A DNA stretch of 64,000 bases, taken from contig QFQY01000002.1 in NCBI GenBank assembly GCA_003248805.1, forward strand, positions 1 to 64,000, written 5' to 3'. Source of the stretch: Chelatococcus sp. GTDB lineage: Bacteria; Pseudomonadota; Alphaproteobacteria; Rhizobiales; Beijerinckiaceae. Numbering within the stretch: the first letter of the stretch is position 1; the number at the start of each line of letters is the position of its first letter. The position numbers and the translations under genes were made by a program. The notes below the pieces were generated by a model. That model saw only the letters and a list, made by a program, of their open reading frames with translations, was not told the origin of the DNA and did not search any database. This document shows positions 31,461-40,369 of this stretch, piece by piece.

Positions 31461-33847
31461 GCCGTCGCCGCTCGGTTCGCGTCGCCGTCGCGCTCGCCCG
31501 GTCCGGATCGAACCGCCCGCCAGATCGCCTGAGGCGTCGCCGGCATGTCGAGATGCGTGATGCCGAAGGGCGCCAGGGCGTCGACGACGGCGTTCATGAC
31601 CGAAGGCAGGGAGCCGGCGCATCCCGCCTCCCCGCACCCCTTGGCGCCCACCCGGTTGTTCGGCGTCGGCACGCCCCGGCTCGCGAACGAGAAGAAGGGG
31701 ACATCCGCCGCCCGGGGCAAGGCGTAGTCCATATACGATCCCGTCATCAGCTGGCCGGCATCGTCATAGACCGTCCGCTCGAACAGCGCCTGGCCGATGC
31801 CCTGAACGACGCCGCCATGGAGCTGCCCCTCGACGATCATCGGGTTCACCACGGTTCCGAAGTCGTTGACCATGACGTATCGCGCGATCTCGACATGTCC
31901 GGTCTGCGGATCGATCTCGACCTCGGCGATGTGACAGCCGTTGGGATAGGCCGACGGCGCGGCCTTGAAGACGTGATCCACGTCGAGCGACTGCGGCAGC
32001 TCGGAGGGAACCGCGCCGCCGCCGCGCAGCCGCGCCGCGACGTCCATGATCCCGATCGACCGGTCGGTGCCGACGACGCCGAAACGGCCGGCGGCGAACT
32101 CGATATCCGCCACATTCGCCTCGAGGAAATGGCCGGCAAGCAGCTTGCCCTTCTCGATGACGAGCTCGCTCGCCTCGATGATCGCCGAGCCGCTCGCCAT
32201 CAGCGATTTCGAGCCGCCCGTGCCCCCGCCGGCAATCAGTTGGTCGCTGTCGCCCTGCACGAGCCTGATCCGCTCGAAGGGCACGCCGAGCTGGCTGATC
32301 AGGAGCTGGGCGAAAGGCGTCCAATGGCCCTGGCCGTAGTCGAGCGTCCCAGTGACGATGTTCACGCTCCCGTCCGGCGCGAAATGGATGCCGCCCATCT
32401 CGTTCGATGGCGGGGCCGTGACCTCGAGATAGCAGCCGATGCCGCGCCCGCGCAGCAGGCCGGCCTTGCGGCTCGCCCGCAACCGCGCCGCATAGCCCTT
32501 CCAGTCGGACGCCTCGAGGGCGCGCTCGAAGAGCGCGGGGAAATCGCCGCTGTCATAGACCGTTCCCGTCGGCGTGGCCCAGGGGAGCTGCGTCGGCAGG
32601 ATGAGGTTGCGCCGCCTCAGGCTCGCCCTGTCGATCCCCATCTCGCGCGCCGCGGTATCGATCAGCCGCTCCATGAAATAGTTGCCCTCGGGCCGGCCCG
32701 CCCCGCGATAGGCGCCGATCGGCGGCGTGTTCGTCACCACGCAGCGCGTCCGGACCTCGACGAGCGGCGTCCGGTACATGCCGACCGAGTTCTTCCCCAC
32801 ATTCGTCGTCGGCATCATCGCCCCGACGGGGGTGAGATAGGCGCCCATATTGGCCACGCCCGTGAAGCGCGTGGCGAGGAAACGCCCGCGGGCGTCCAGG
32901 GCGAGCTCCGCCTCGAACACCATGTCGCGGCCATGATGGTCGGAGACGAAGCTCTCCGAGCGCTGATCGGTCCATTTGACCGGCCGCTTCAGCTTGCGGG
33001 CCGCGTGGAGCAGAGCGACGTATTCGGGGAACACGACCGACTTCATGCCGAAGGAGCCGCCGACATGGCCGGTCACCAGCCGCAGATCGGCGGGCTTCAC
33101 GCCCATCGCGGCGGCCAGGTTGTTGCGCATGCCGAAGGCGCCCTGGCTCGGCGCATGCAAGGTGTAGCGCTTGGACTTGCCGTCGAAGATCGCGACGGCC
33201 GAGCGCGGCTCGATCGGATTGACGACGACACGGTTGTTGACGATCCGCAGCCGCGCGACATGGGCGGCCGCGGCGAAGGCCGCGGCGACCTTGGCGCTGT
33301 CTCCGGACTGGTAGTCGAGGATCAGATTGCCTGCGACGTCGTCATAGAGCTGCGGCGCGTCGGCCCTCAGCGCGTCCTCGGCATCGGTCACGGCCGGCAG
33401 GACCTCGATATCGAGCCTGACCGCCTCGGCGGCGTCGCGGGCCTGATCCGCGGTACGCGCGACGACCACCGCGACGGGATCGCCGACGAAGCGGACCTTG
33501 CCGGCCGCCAGCGCCGCCCGATGCGGCTTTCGCATCGAAGTGCCGTCGCGGCCCGGCAGGTCCATGGCCGTCAGCAAGGCGCCGTATCCCTGCCCGTCGA
33601 GCTCCGCCGCAGTATAGACCGCGACCACGCCCTTCATCGCGCGCGCATCCTCCGCATCGACGGCCCGCAGATGGCCATGCGCATAGGGACTGCGGACGAA
33701 GGCGGCGAAGAGCTGCTTCTCGACGCTCAGATCGTCGGTGTAGCGTCCTTGCCCCTGCACCAGGATCCCGTCCTCCTGGCGCGGCACGGGCTGGCCTATC
33801 CCGACCGAGGTCACGGACAGGCTGCCGGGAGAAACGCGAGTGTTCAT
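31457..33847 (-). CDS. CoxL-like molybdenum hydroxylase large subunit
   Basis: This 796-residue protein is a xanthine-dehydrogenase-family molybdopterin-binding subunit. Seen features: the a/b hammerhead N-terminus (GRYTDDL...FVRSPYAHG), GGSFGMK, AYRGAGRPEG, TGTLDYGQGH, and GCGEAG with the catalytic Glu near the C-terminus. It lacks the AYXCSFR active-site loop of true form I CO dehydrogenase, so it is a form II or other aldehyde/aromatic hydroxylase. Start 33847 follows the N-terminal family pattern. Normally this subunit pairs with FAD (CoxM) and 2Fe-2S (CoxS) subunits, but neither is next to it here. Substrate unknown. It is divergent from a TIM-barrel/cupin gene. Confidence 0.9.
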   Translation of the reverse strand: MNTRVSPGSLSVTSVGIGQPVPRQEDGILVQGQGRYTDDLSVEKQLFAAFVRSPYAHGHLRAVDAEDARAMKGVVAVYTAAELDGQGYGALLTAMDLPGRDGTSMRKPHRAALAAGKVRFVGDPVAVVVARTADQARDAAEAVRLDIEVLPAVTDAEDALRADAPQLYDDVAGNLILDYQSGDSAKVAAAFAAAAHVARLRIVNNRVVVNPIEPRSAVAIFDGKSKRYTLHAPSQGAFGMRNNLAAAMGVKPADLRLVTGHVGGSFGMKSVVFPEYVALLHAARKLKRPVKWTDQRSESFVSDHHGRDMVFEAELALDARGRFLATRFTGVANMGAYLTPVGAMMPTTNVGKNSVGMYRTPLVEVRTRCVVTNTPPIGAYRGAGRPEGNYFMERLIDTAAREMGIDRASLRRRNLILPTQLPWATPTGTVYDSGDFPALFERALEASDWKGYAARLRASRKAGLLRGRGIGCYLEVTAPPSNEMGGIHFAPDGSVNIVTGTLDYGQGHWTPFAQLLISQLGVPFERIRLVQGDSDQLIAGGGTGGSKSLMASGSAIIEASELVIEKGKLLAGHFLEANVADIEFAAGRFGVVGTDRSIGIMDVAARLRGGGAVPSELPQSLDVDHVFKAAPSAYPNGCHIAEVEIDPQTGHVEIARYVMVNDFGTVVNPMIVEGQLHGGVVQGIGQALFERTVYDDAGQLMTGSYMDYALPRAADVPFFSFASRGVPTPNNRVGAKGCGEAGCAGSLPSVMNAVVDALAPFGITHLDMPATPQAIWRAVRSGPGERDGDANRAATA

Positions 33848-34046
33848 CTGGGACCGACCGCTGCGAAGGAAGGAATTCAGCTTCCCTTGATAGGGCGGGC
33901 GTCCGGTCCGCTCAAAGCGCGCCCGCTGCAGCCCCGACAAGCGCCCAGCGGTTGCGAAACGCGCAGACTCGGCCAGCATGCGGGCAGGAGCGCCCGGGGC
34001 TGGTCGCGGCGCGCCCCCGGTCACGCGGAACGGAACAGGTGTCACG

Positions 34047-35096
34047 ATGGGCCTTCGCTTCATCTTCATGCTCACCCGCAACGACCGGACGGTCGCCGAT
34101 GCGATGGAGCAACTCGGGACCGCCATCGCGCTCGGCGTCCGGCATATCGGCTTCAAGGATGTCGGCCTGCCGCTCGACGCTCTGAAGGCGCTCAACGCGA
34201 CCATCAAGGCCGGCGGCGCCACCTCCTATCTGGAAGTCGTTTCGCTCGATCGCGACAGCGAGATCGCATCGGCGACGGCCGCGGTCGAGATCGGCATCGA
34301 CGTCCTGCTCGGCGGGACGCGGGTCGACGACGTGCTGCCGCTCATCGCCGGAACGCCGATCCGGTACTGCCCGTTCCCGGGCACGATCTCGGGGCATCCG
34401 AGCGTGCTGGAAGGGAGCATCGCCGACATCGTGGCCAGCGCGCGGGCCCTGGCGGCGCGCGACGGCGTGCACGGCCTCGATCTCCTGGCCTATCGCTCGC
34501 ACGAGAATGTGCCGGCGCTGATCGAAGCCGTCTGCTCGGCCGTGGCGAAGCCGGTCTACGTCGCCGGGTCGATCGACACGCCCGGCCGCATCGCCGCCCT
34601 GAAGGAGGCGGGAGCGGCCGGATTCACGATCGGCACCGCCGCGCTCGACGGAAAATACCCGGCCGACGGCACCGACGTGTCGAGCCAGCTCGCGACCATC
34701 ATCCGCGACGTCGCGCTGCTCAACCGGCACATCTCGCCCTTCCGTAAGGAGAACCTGAACAGCGCGTTCGGACAGTTCTCCGAGAGCTGGCCGCCGCAGG
34801 TCGCAGCCGGCGTCAACAACCTGCAGATCAAGCTGGCGAAGTTCGCGGGCGAGCTCGGCTGGCATTTCAACGGCAGCGAGGACGAGGTCTTCTTCGTCCA
34901 CAAGGGCCGGCTGCTGATGAAGTTTCGAGACCGCGACGAGATCATCGAGGCAGGAGAGTTCATCATTGTGCCGCGCGGCGTGGAGCGGTGCCCGAGCGCT
35001 CTCGAAGACCCCTGCGAAGTCGTCCTGCTCGAGGTTCGCGCGCCGAGCGGCGTCGGCTCTGTCGACGAGGGGGAGCGCGCAGGGATCCGAGCCTGA
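34047..35096 (+). CDS. TIM-barrel / cupin fusion protein
   Basis: This 349-residue protein has two parts. Residues 1-225 form a repeating beta-alpha barrel with a HisA/PdxJ-like look: HIGFKDVGLPLDALKALN, EIGIDVLLGGTR, RYCPFPGTISGHPS, KPVYVAGSIDTPGRIAALKE, GAAGFTIGTAALDGKYPA. Residues about 250-340 are a small cupin (FNGSEDEVFFVHKGRLLMKF, EAGEFIIVPRGVERCPSA), which usually binds a metal. I know cupins of this type as stand-alone genes; the fusion suggests an enzyme with a sugar-phosphate or sugar-acid substrate and a metal-dependent second step. It is divergent from the CoxL-like gene, sharing about 200 bp of promoter DNA. No specific function is claimed. Confidence 0.85.
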   Translation: MGLRFIFMLTRNDRTVADAMEQLGTAIALGVRHIGFKDVGLPLDALKALNATIKAGGATSYLEVVSLDRDSEIASATAAVEIGIDVLLGGTRVDDVLPLIAGTPIRYCPFPGTISGHPSVLEGSIADIVASARALAARDGVHGLDLLAYRSHENVPALIEAVCSAVAKPVYVAGSIDTPGRIAALKEAGAAGFTIGTAALDGKYPADGTDVSSQLATIIRDVALLNRHISPFRKENLNSAFGQFSESWPPQVAAGVNNLQIKLAKFAGELGWHFNGSEDEVFFVHKGRLLMKFRDRDEIIEAGEFIIVPRGVERCPSALEDPCEVVLLEVRAPSGVGSVDEGERAGIRA

Positions 35097-35200
35097 CGCC
35101 CGGGTCCGCAAGCCCGACGGAACACCTGGCGCCGTGGCGTTAACCGTTCGCTGTCAAGAACCCGTCACGCTCGCCAGCGTGATTCGTCAGAGAGATCGAC

Positions 35201-35410
35201 ATGGGTCAGGTTCTTCAGTTCCCGGTACCAACGCGCACGCCCAACCCCGCCGACAGGCCGGAACTCGACCTTCTGTCCGCCGTGGACTTCGCCCTCCGAG
35301 ACCTCGCCGACATCGCGATGACCGCGACGCAGGCCGCCGTGCGCGAACAGGCGCAGGCTTGCATCGCGATGCTGACCGACGCCTATTGTCTGGAACTCGA
35401 AAGAGCCTGA
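35201..35410 (+). CDS. small uncharacterised protein
   Basis: This 69-residue protein has an extended N-terminus (QVLQFPVPTRTPNPADRPE) and a helical C-terminal half (DLLSAVDFALRDLADIAMTA...ACIAMLTDAYCLELE). No signal peptide or membrane segment. A plausible purine-rich site (AGAGATCGAC) precedes ATG 35201. The high-scoring codon use and helical composition suggest a real gene. No family recognised. Confidence 0.6.
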   Translation: MGQVLQFPVPTRTPNPADRPELDLLSAVDFALRDLADIAMTATQAAVREQAQACIAMLTDAYCLELERA

Positions 35411-35531
35411 CAGGGCCTCTTGCCCCTCCCCCGTTTGCACCAGGCCCGCATGGGATCAACCTCGGTGATCATGCGTTATCCTGGCGATGCGGCGACATGC
35501 CGGCGCGGATAGACAAGGGCAGCGAGGCGAC

Positions 35532-35951
35532 ATGACGACTTGGCCAATCGCAGCTCTCGCAACGGTCGCGGCACTGCTTCTCGCACTCCCGGCCGCTGCC
35601 CAGATCGGGACGCCCGGCACCGGGCCGCTCTATCCCGGCGGCCCCCGCCAGGGCCTCGGCCCACCTTCGCTCACCGACAGCGTGCCCGATATCAGGCTGC
35701 ACGCGCCGGGCGGCGGCATTCCGGGCGCCGGCCCGCCGATCGACTATGGCGGCCGGAACAGCGTTCCGTCCTATGGGCGTCCGCAGCCGCTTGCACAGCC
35801 CGGTCTCGCGCCGAGACGCGAGGTCGGGCTCGGCCGCCGCTGCCGGACACAGCGGAATGTCTGCGCCCTGCCACGCTCGCTGACCGTGGGGACGGCCTGT
35901 TCCTGCCGCACGGCGCGCTCGGCCCGCATCAGGGGTCACGTCGTCCGTTGA
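35532..35951 (+). CDS. small secreted Gly/Pro-rich protein
   Basis: This 139-residue protein has a Sec signal peptide (MTTWPIAALATVAALLLALPAAAQ). The mature part is rich in Gly and Pro (GTPGTGPLYPGGPRQGLGPP, GGGIPGAGPPIDYGG), with three Cys near the C-terminus (RCRTQRNVC...CSC) that could form a disulfide or metal site. It is predicted to be periplasmic and largely disordered. It is convergent with the peptide-binding-protein gene. No family recognised. Confidence 0.6.
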   Translation: MTTWPIAALATVAALLLALPAAAQIGTPGTGPLYPGGPRQGLGPPSLTDSVPDIRLHAPGGGIPGAGPPIDYGGRNSVPSYGRPQPLAQPGLAPRREVGLGRRCRTQRNVCALPRSLTVGTACSCRTARSARIRGHVVR

Positions 35952-35987
35952 CGCGAAGGGCCGGCCGAGGAGAGCCCGCGCCTCGGC

Positions 35988-37550
35988 TCAGCCCTGGCGG
36001 CGCACGTTCCAGAAGATCGGCGTCGGCCATTCGACGAAGCCGGTGAGGTTCGCGCGAACCGCCGTCGCCAGATAATACTGGCCGAGCGGGATGAACGGGA
36101 CGTTTGTCAGCGCCCGCGCCTGGATCTGGCGCGCGACCCGCTTCTGCCCGGCGAGATCGGTTTCCTCGAGCCAGTTGTTGCGCAGGGTCTCCATCTCCGG
36201 ATCGGTCGGCCAGCCGAACCAGGCCTGCTTGCCGGTGCCGCGCAGCGGCAGATGCACCGAGGGGTCCATCACCGAAAGGCCGGTATAGGAGGTGCAGAAC
36301 ATCGACCAGCCGCCCTTCTCCACCGGCTCCTGGCTGGAGCGGCGCTGCACCAGCGTGCCCCAGTCGGTCGTGACATGGTCGACATTGATGCCGATCCGCT
36401 CCAGCGTCGCCGCCATCACCGGGGCGAAGGCGCCGAGCACGGCCTGGTCGCTCGGGGCCATCAGCACGGCGCGCTCGCCCTTGTAGCCGCTCTCGGCGAC
36501 CATGCGCTTGGCGAGCGGGATATCGGCCTTGAAGGCGCCCATGCCCTCGTCGTTCGCCATCGGCAGCCCGGCGGTGAAGACGCCGACGCCGGTGCGGTAG
36601 AGCTCCGGCTCGGAGTTGAAGGCCGCCTGCATGAACTCGGTCTGGTCGATGGCGGTCAGCACCGCGCGCAGGAGCTTCGGATTGTCGAAGGGCGGATGCA
36701 GGTGGTTGATCGCCGCCATCGCCATCGCACCGATCTTGTCGTTGAGCTGGATCCGCGTGGCGGGGTTCTTGCGGATGATCGGCAGCAGGTCCGGCAACGG
36801 GCTTTCGAGCCAGTCGGCCTCGCCCGTCTGCAGCGCGGACACCGACGAGGCCGGGTCGGGCATCACCATCCATTCGATCCGGTCGAAATGCGCGACGCGG
36901 CCGCCCGCGAGCAGGCTCGTTTCCTCCTGCCGCGGCACGTAGCGCTCGAACCGCGCATAGGCCGCTCCCGCGCCCGGGCGCCATTCGTCGCGCAGGAAAC
37001 GGAACGGCCCGCTGCCGACATATTCCGAGATCTGCTTGAAGGCGTCCGTCCTCGCGATGCGCTCGGGCATGATGAAGCAATAGTCCGCCAGCGCGTTGAG
37101 CATCAGCGGGAAGGGTTTCTTCAGGCGGATCTCGAAGACCTTGTCGCTCGGCGCGGAAAGCTCCGCGCCGTAGCTCACCATGAGCTGCCCGAGCGGCCGG
37201 CGCTTGGCCCAGCGCGCGATCGAGGTGGTCAGGTCGATGGCGCGAACCGGCTCGCCGTCATGGAACAGGAGCCCGTCGCGCAAGGTGAAACGCCAGGTCA
37301 GGCGGTCGTCCGAGAGTTCGTGGCCGGCGACCATCTGCGGCTTGGGCTGATAGGTCCGGTCGAGCGCATAGGGCGTGTCCCAGACCATGAAGCCGTGATT
37401 GTAGGCGACGGTCGTCGTCGTCCAGATCGGATCGGGATTGGCGAGGTCCGCCTGCGGGATGAACTTCAGCACCCGGTCCCGGCTCTGCGACAGGGCGGGC
37501 CGTGCGATGGTCGCGGCGGCTGCGGCGGCAAGGAAGTCGCGGCGTCTCAT
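35988..37550 (-). CDS. oligopeptide-type ABC substrate-binding protein (Tat signal)
   Basis: This 520-residue protein is of the SBP family 5 (DppA/OppA). It begins with a twin-arginine signal (MRRRDFLAAAAAATIARPA), suggesting export folded. Characteristic stretches: WTTTTVAYNHGFMVWDTPYA, LTWRFTLRDGLLFHDGEPV, AINHLHPPFDNPKLLRAV. Start 37550 is at the Tat motif. The gene lies 2 bp after the M81 peptidase gene in one operon, which suggests uptake of peptides or amino-acid conjugates that the peptidase cleaves. No permease or ATPase genes of a Dpp system are in the locus, so it must use distant partners. Confidence 0.92.
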   Translation of the reverse strand: MRRRDFLAAAAAATIARPALSQSRDRVLKFIPQADLANPDPIWTTTTVAYNHGFMVWDTPYALDRTYQPKPQMVAGHELSDDRLTWRFTLRDGLLFHDGEPVRAIDLTTSIARWAKRRPLGQLMVSYGAELSAPSDKVFEIRLKKPFPLMLNALADYCFIMPERIARTDAFKQISEYVGSGPFRFLRDEWRPGAGAAYARFERYVPRQEETSLLAGGRVAHFDRIEWMVMPDPASSVSALQTGEADWLESPLPDLLPIIRKNPATRIQLNDKIGAMAMAAINHLHPPFDNPKLLRAVLTAIDQTEFMQAAFNSEPELYRTGVGVFTAGLPMANDEGMGAFKADIPLAKRMVAESGYKGERAVLMAPSDQAVLGAFAPVMAATLERIGINVDHVTTDWGTLVQRRSSQEPVEKGGWSMFCTSYTGLSVMDPSVHLPLRGTGKQAWFGWPTDPEMETLRNNWLEETDLAGQKRVARQIQARALTNVPFIPLGQYYLATAVRANLTGFVEWPTPIFWNVRRQG

Positions 37551-37552
37551 GG

Positions 37553-39028
37553 TCAGGCCTCCTTGGAACGAAGCGGATAGAGGGTCGGCGGAGCCAGCCG
37601 GAACGGAAAGCGGGCGATGTCGAGCGCGGCCGGCCCCGGCGCGTCGATGTCGATCATCACCGGGCAGAGCGCGGTGAAGGCGGCGCGGAAATGGTTCTTG
37701 GCCTTGACGCAGAGCAGCGCGACCTCGGCCATGTCGATGCCGTGCAACGCGAGGAAGGCCGGGTCGTGGGCCGAGCCGCAGGCGGTGGTGACGACGACCT
37801 GGACCTGCCCGATGCCGATCAGCGCCGTCCGGCCGAGCGACATCGGCAATCCGCGCATCATCGGGCCGGTATTGACGTAGTCGCCGTCGGTCAGGCGCAG
37901 CACCGTGCCGGCGAACGGCACCGGCGCGCCGAAATCGCCGCTGATCCGCCCCCCGAGCACGCCCTCGATCGCGGCGCCCTCTCCGGCCTCCCAGCAGCGC
38001 GCGACCAGCTCCGGATCGGCGAAGAAGGCGAAGACGGTCGGCACCTGCGGCCGGGCGGCCAGCAGCGCGCGCAGCATCTCCGGCGTATCGGCGATGCCGC
38101 CGGAGAGGGGATTGTCGCCGGAATCGATCACCGCCACCGGCGTGACCGGGCTCGCCAGCGCCTGCGCGATGCCCTCGGCGGCGTTCGGCAGCGCGATGTA
38201 GAACCGCTCGAGCCGCTTGCGGGTCTCCGCGACGATGCGCTCGGCCGCCGCCTTGGCGAGGCCCGGATCGTTGTCCGTGAAGACCAGCGCCCCGGCGCCC
38301 GCCACGACCGTGTCGCCATAGGAGAAGCCGCCGAAGGGCGAGGCGTCGAGGATGCGGGGGTCGAATTCGAGCCCGCGCGCGAACGCCTCGAGCTCCGCCA
38401 TCGGCCCCTCGGCGGTGCGCATGTTGATGCTCGGCAGGATGGCGTCGAGCTTGGCGATATGGCCGACGGGCCGGACCTCGCCCCGGACCGTGCGGTCGAG
38501 CACGTCGAGCACGCGCTCGGCGGTCTCCTTCATGTCGATATGCGGGTGTTCCTTGAACCCTGCGGCGAAGGTGACGAGATCGGCGATGCGCGGGTCGAGA
38601 TTGGCATGCAGGTCGAGGCTGACGCCGAAGGGCATGTCGGGGCCAATCGCCTCGCGCACCCGCCGGATGATCTCGTAATCGGCGAGGTCCATGCCGTCGA
38701 CCAGCATCGCGCCATGCAGCGAGAGGAAGACCGCGTCCCACGCCCCCTCGCGCAGGTCGGCGACGATCTCGCCGACGATCGCCTCATAGGCGTCGCGGGT
38801 GACGGGGCCAGCCGGCGTCGCGCCCGCCATGCGCAGGAACGTGCCGCGCCACTCGGGACGGGCGTCGAGAAAGGCGACGGCGCCCCCGCCCTCGGTCGCC
38901 GTGCCGCGATAGACGGCCTCGGCCTCCTGCCCCTGATACCATTCGCGCTTGAACTCCTGCAGCCCGGTCTTCACCGGCGAGAAGGAGTTTCCCTCATGCG
39001 AGAAGCGCGCGATCGCGAGGCGGGGCAT
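37553..39028 (-). CDS. M81-family metallopeptidase (MlrC-like), copy 1
   Basis: This 491-residue protein is of the M81 (microcystinase C) family. Conserved stretches: FSHEGNSFSP near the N-terminus, SLHGAMLVDGMDL, SLDLHANLDPR, DSGDNPLSGG and a His-containing HDPAFLALHG region. The fold holds a zinc active site, and homologues open linear peptides or other amides. It is cytoplasmic. It lies between the aminotransferase (16 bp upstream) and the peptide-binding protein. Substrate unknown. A second copy is encoded at 43930-45426; the two differ enough that they are not a recent duplication. Confidence 0.92.
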   Translation of the reverse strand: MPRLAIARFSHEGNSFSPVKTGLQEFKREWYQGQEAEAVYRGTATEGGGAVAFLDARPEWRGTFLRMAGATPAGPVTRDAYEAIVGEIVADLREGAWDAVFLSLHGAMLVDGMDLADYEIIRRVREAIGPDMPFGVSLDLHANLDPRIADLVTFAAGFKEHPHIDMKETAERVLDVLDRTVRGEVRPVGHIAKLDAILPSINMRTAEGPMAELEAFARGLEFDPRILDASPFGGFSYGDTVVAGAGALVFTDNDPGLAKAAAERIVAETRKRLERFYIALPNAAEGIAQALASPVTPVAVIDSGDNPLSGGIADTPEMLRALLAARPQVPTVFAFFADPELVARCWEAGEGAAIEGVLGGRISGDFGAPVPFAGTVLRLTDGDYVNTGPMMRGLPMSLGRTALIGIGQVQVVVTTACGSAHDPAFLALHGIDMAEVALLCVKAKNHFRAAFTALCPVMIDIDAPGPAALDIARFPFRLAPPTLYPLRSKEA

Positions 39029-39043
39029 GATCGTCCTTGTCCT

Positions 39044-40369
39044 TCAGTTCGCCAGCGCCGCGTCGACGGCGTCGCCCAGGATCGCGACGATGCGGTCGAT
39101 CTCCTCGGGGGTGACGATGTAGGGCGGCGCGAGCAGCACATGGTCGCCGCGCACGCCGTCGACCGTGCCGCCCGAGGGATAGCAGGCGAGGCCGAGTTCA
39201 AAGGCCGCCGCCTTGACGCGCTGGTGGAGCTTGAGCGCCGGGTCGAAAGGCTCCTTGCCGGCGCGGTCCGCGACGAGCTCGATCGCCTGGAAGAGACCGC
39301 GCCCGCGGATGTCGCCGACATGGGGATGATTGCCGAAGCGCGCATGAAGGCGCTCGGACAGCCTTGCGCCCATCGCCTGCACCCGGGCGAGCAGCCCTTC
39401 CTCGGCGATCGTCCGCTGCACCGCGAGCGCCGCCGCGCAGGCGACGGGGTGGTTCATATAGGTGTGCCCGTGCAGCAGCGTGCCGCTGCCGAGGCGAATC
39501 GCGTCGAAGATCGGCTCGCGCATCAGGACGCCGGCGATGGGCTGGTAGCCGCCGCCGAGCCCCTTGGCGACCGTCTGGATGTCGGGGCTGGCGCCCTCGC
39601 CCTCCCAGGCATGCATCACGCCGGTGCGTCCCATCCCGCACATCACCTCGTCGAGGATGAGCAGCGCGCCGTGCCGGTCGCAGACCGCCCGGGCCATGGC
39701 GAGATAGCCGGGCGGCGGCGGCACGGCTCCCGCCGTCGCGCCGATGACGGTCTCCGCCAGGAAACCCGCGACGGTGTCGGGGCCGAGCCGCGCGAATTCC
39801 TGTTCGAGTTCGTCCCGCAGCATCTCGACGAACGCCGCATCGCTCAGGCCGGCAGGCTTGCGATAGGCGATGGGCGCCGAGACATGGCTGAAGGCCGGCG
39901 CCAGCAGCGGCGCATAGGGCGCCCGGCGCCCCGCATTGCCGCCGGCGGCGAGCGCCCCCAGCGTGTTGCCGTGATAGCTCTGCCGGCGCGCGATGAAACG
40001 GCTGCGCTGCGGCTGGCCGATCTCGACGAAGTATTGGCGCGCCAGCTTCAGCGCGCCCTCGCAGGCCTCCGAGCCGCTGGAAACGAAATAGGCATGGCTC
40101 AGCCCGCCGGGGCGATGCCCGAGCAGGCAGTCGGCCAGCTCTTCGGCGGGCTGCGACGAGAAGGCCCCGCTATGCGCATAGGCCAGCTTGCCGACCTGCT
40201 CGCGAACGGCCGCCACGACCGCGGGATGGCCATGACCGAGGCAGGAGACGGCGGCGCCGCCGGCGGCGTCGATGATCTCGCGGCCGTCCACGGTGCGGAT
40301 CATGATGCCGCTGCTCTCGGCGGCGACCGGCGGTGGCGTGGCGGGCGAGCGATGCAGCAGGCGCGTCAT
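39044..40369 (-). CDS. class III aminotransferase (PLP-dependent)
   Basis: This 441-residue protein of the omega-amino-acid/aspartate aminotransferase class III family shows YHGNTLGALA, LILDEVMCGMGRTG with the PLP Asp, the Schiff-base Lys in TVAKGLGGGYQP, and GTLLHGHTYMNHPVAC. It is cytoplasmic and transfers an amino group from a substrate amine or amino acid to an oxo acid. The start overlaps the stop of the RpiR regulator gene by 4 bp, so it is in one operon with that gene, the M81 peptidase and the binding protein. The specific amino acid is not predictable. Confidence 0.93.
   Translation of the reverse strand: MTRLLHRSPATPPPVAAESSGIMIRTVDGREIIDAAGGAAVSCLGHGHPAVVAAVREQVGKLAYAHSGAFSSQPAEELADCLLGHRPGGLSHAYFVSSGSEACEGALKLARQYFVEIGQPQRSRFIARRQSYHGNTLGALAAGGNAGRRAPYAPLLAPAFSHVSAPIAYRKPAGLSDAAFVEMLRDELEQEFARLGPDTVAGFLAETVIGATAGAVPPPPGYLAMARAVCDRHGALLILDEVMCGMGRTGVMHAWEGEGASPDIQTVAKGLGGGYQPIAGVLMREPIFDAIRLGSGTLLHGHTYMNHPVACAAALAVQRTIAEEGLLARVQAMGARLSERLHARFGNHPHVGDIRGRGLFQAIELVADRAGKEPFDPALKLHQRVKAAAFELGLACYPSGGTVDGVRGDHVLLAPPYIVTPEEIDRIVAILGDAVDAALAN

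Noticed and set aside
29477..34747. Plus-strand frame of about 1750 codons across phnE and the CoxL-like gene
   Set aside because: Arg/Gly-rich out-of-frame translation without any domain; the phnE and CoxL frames explain the DNA.
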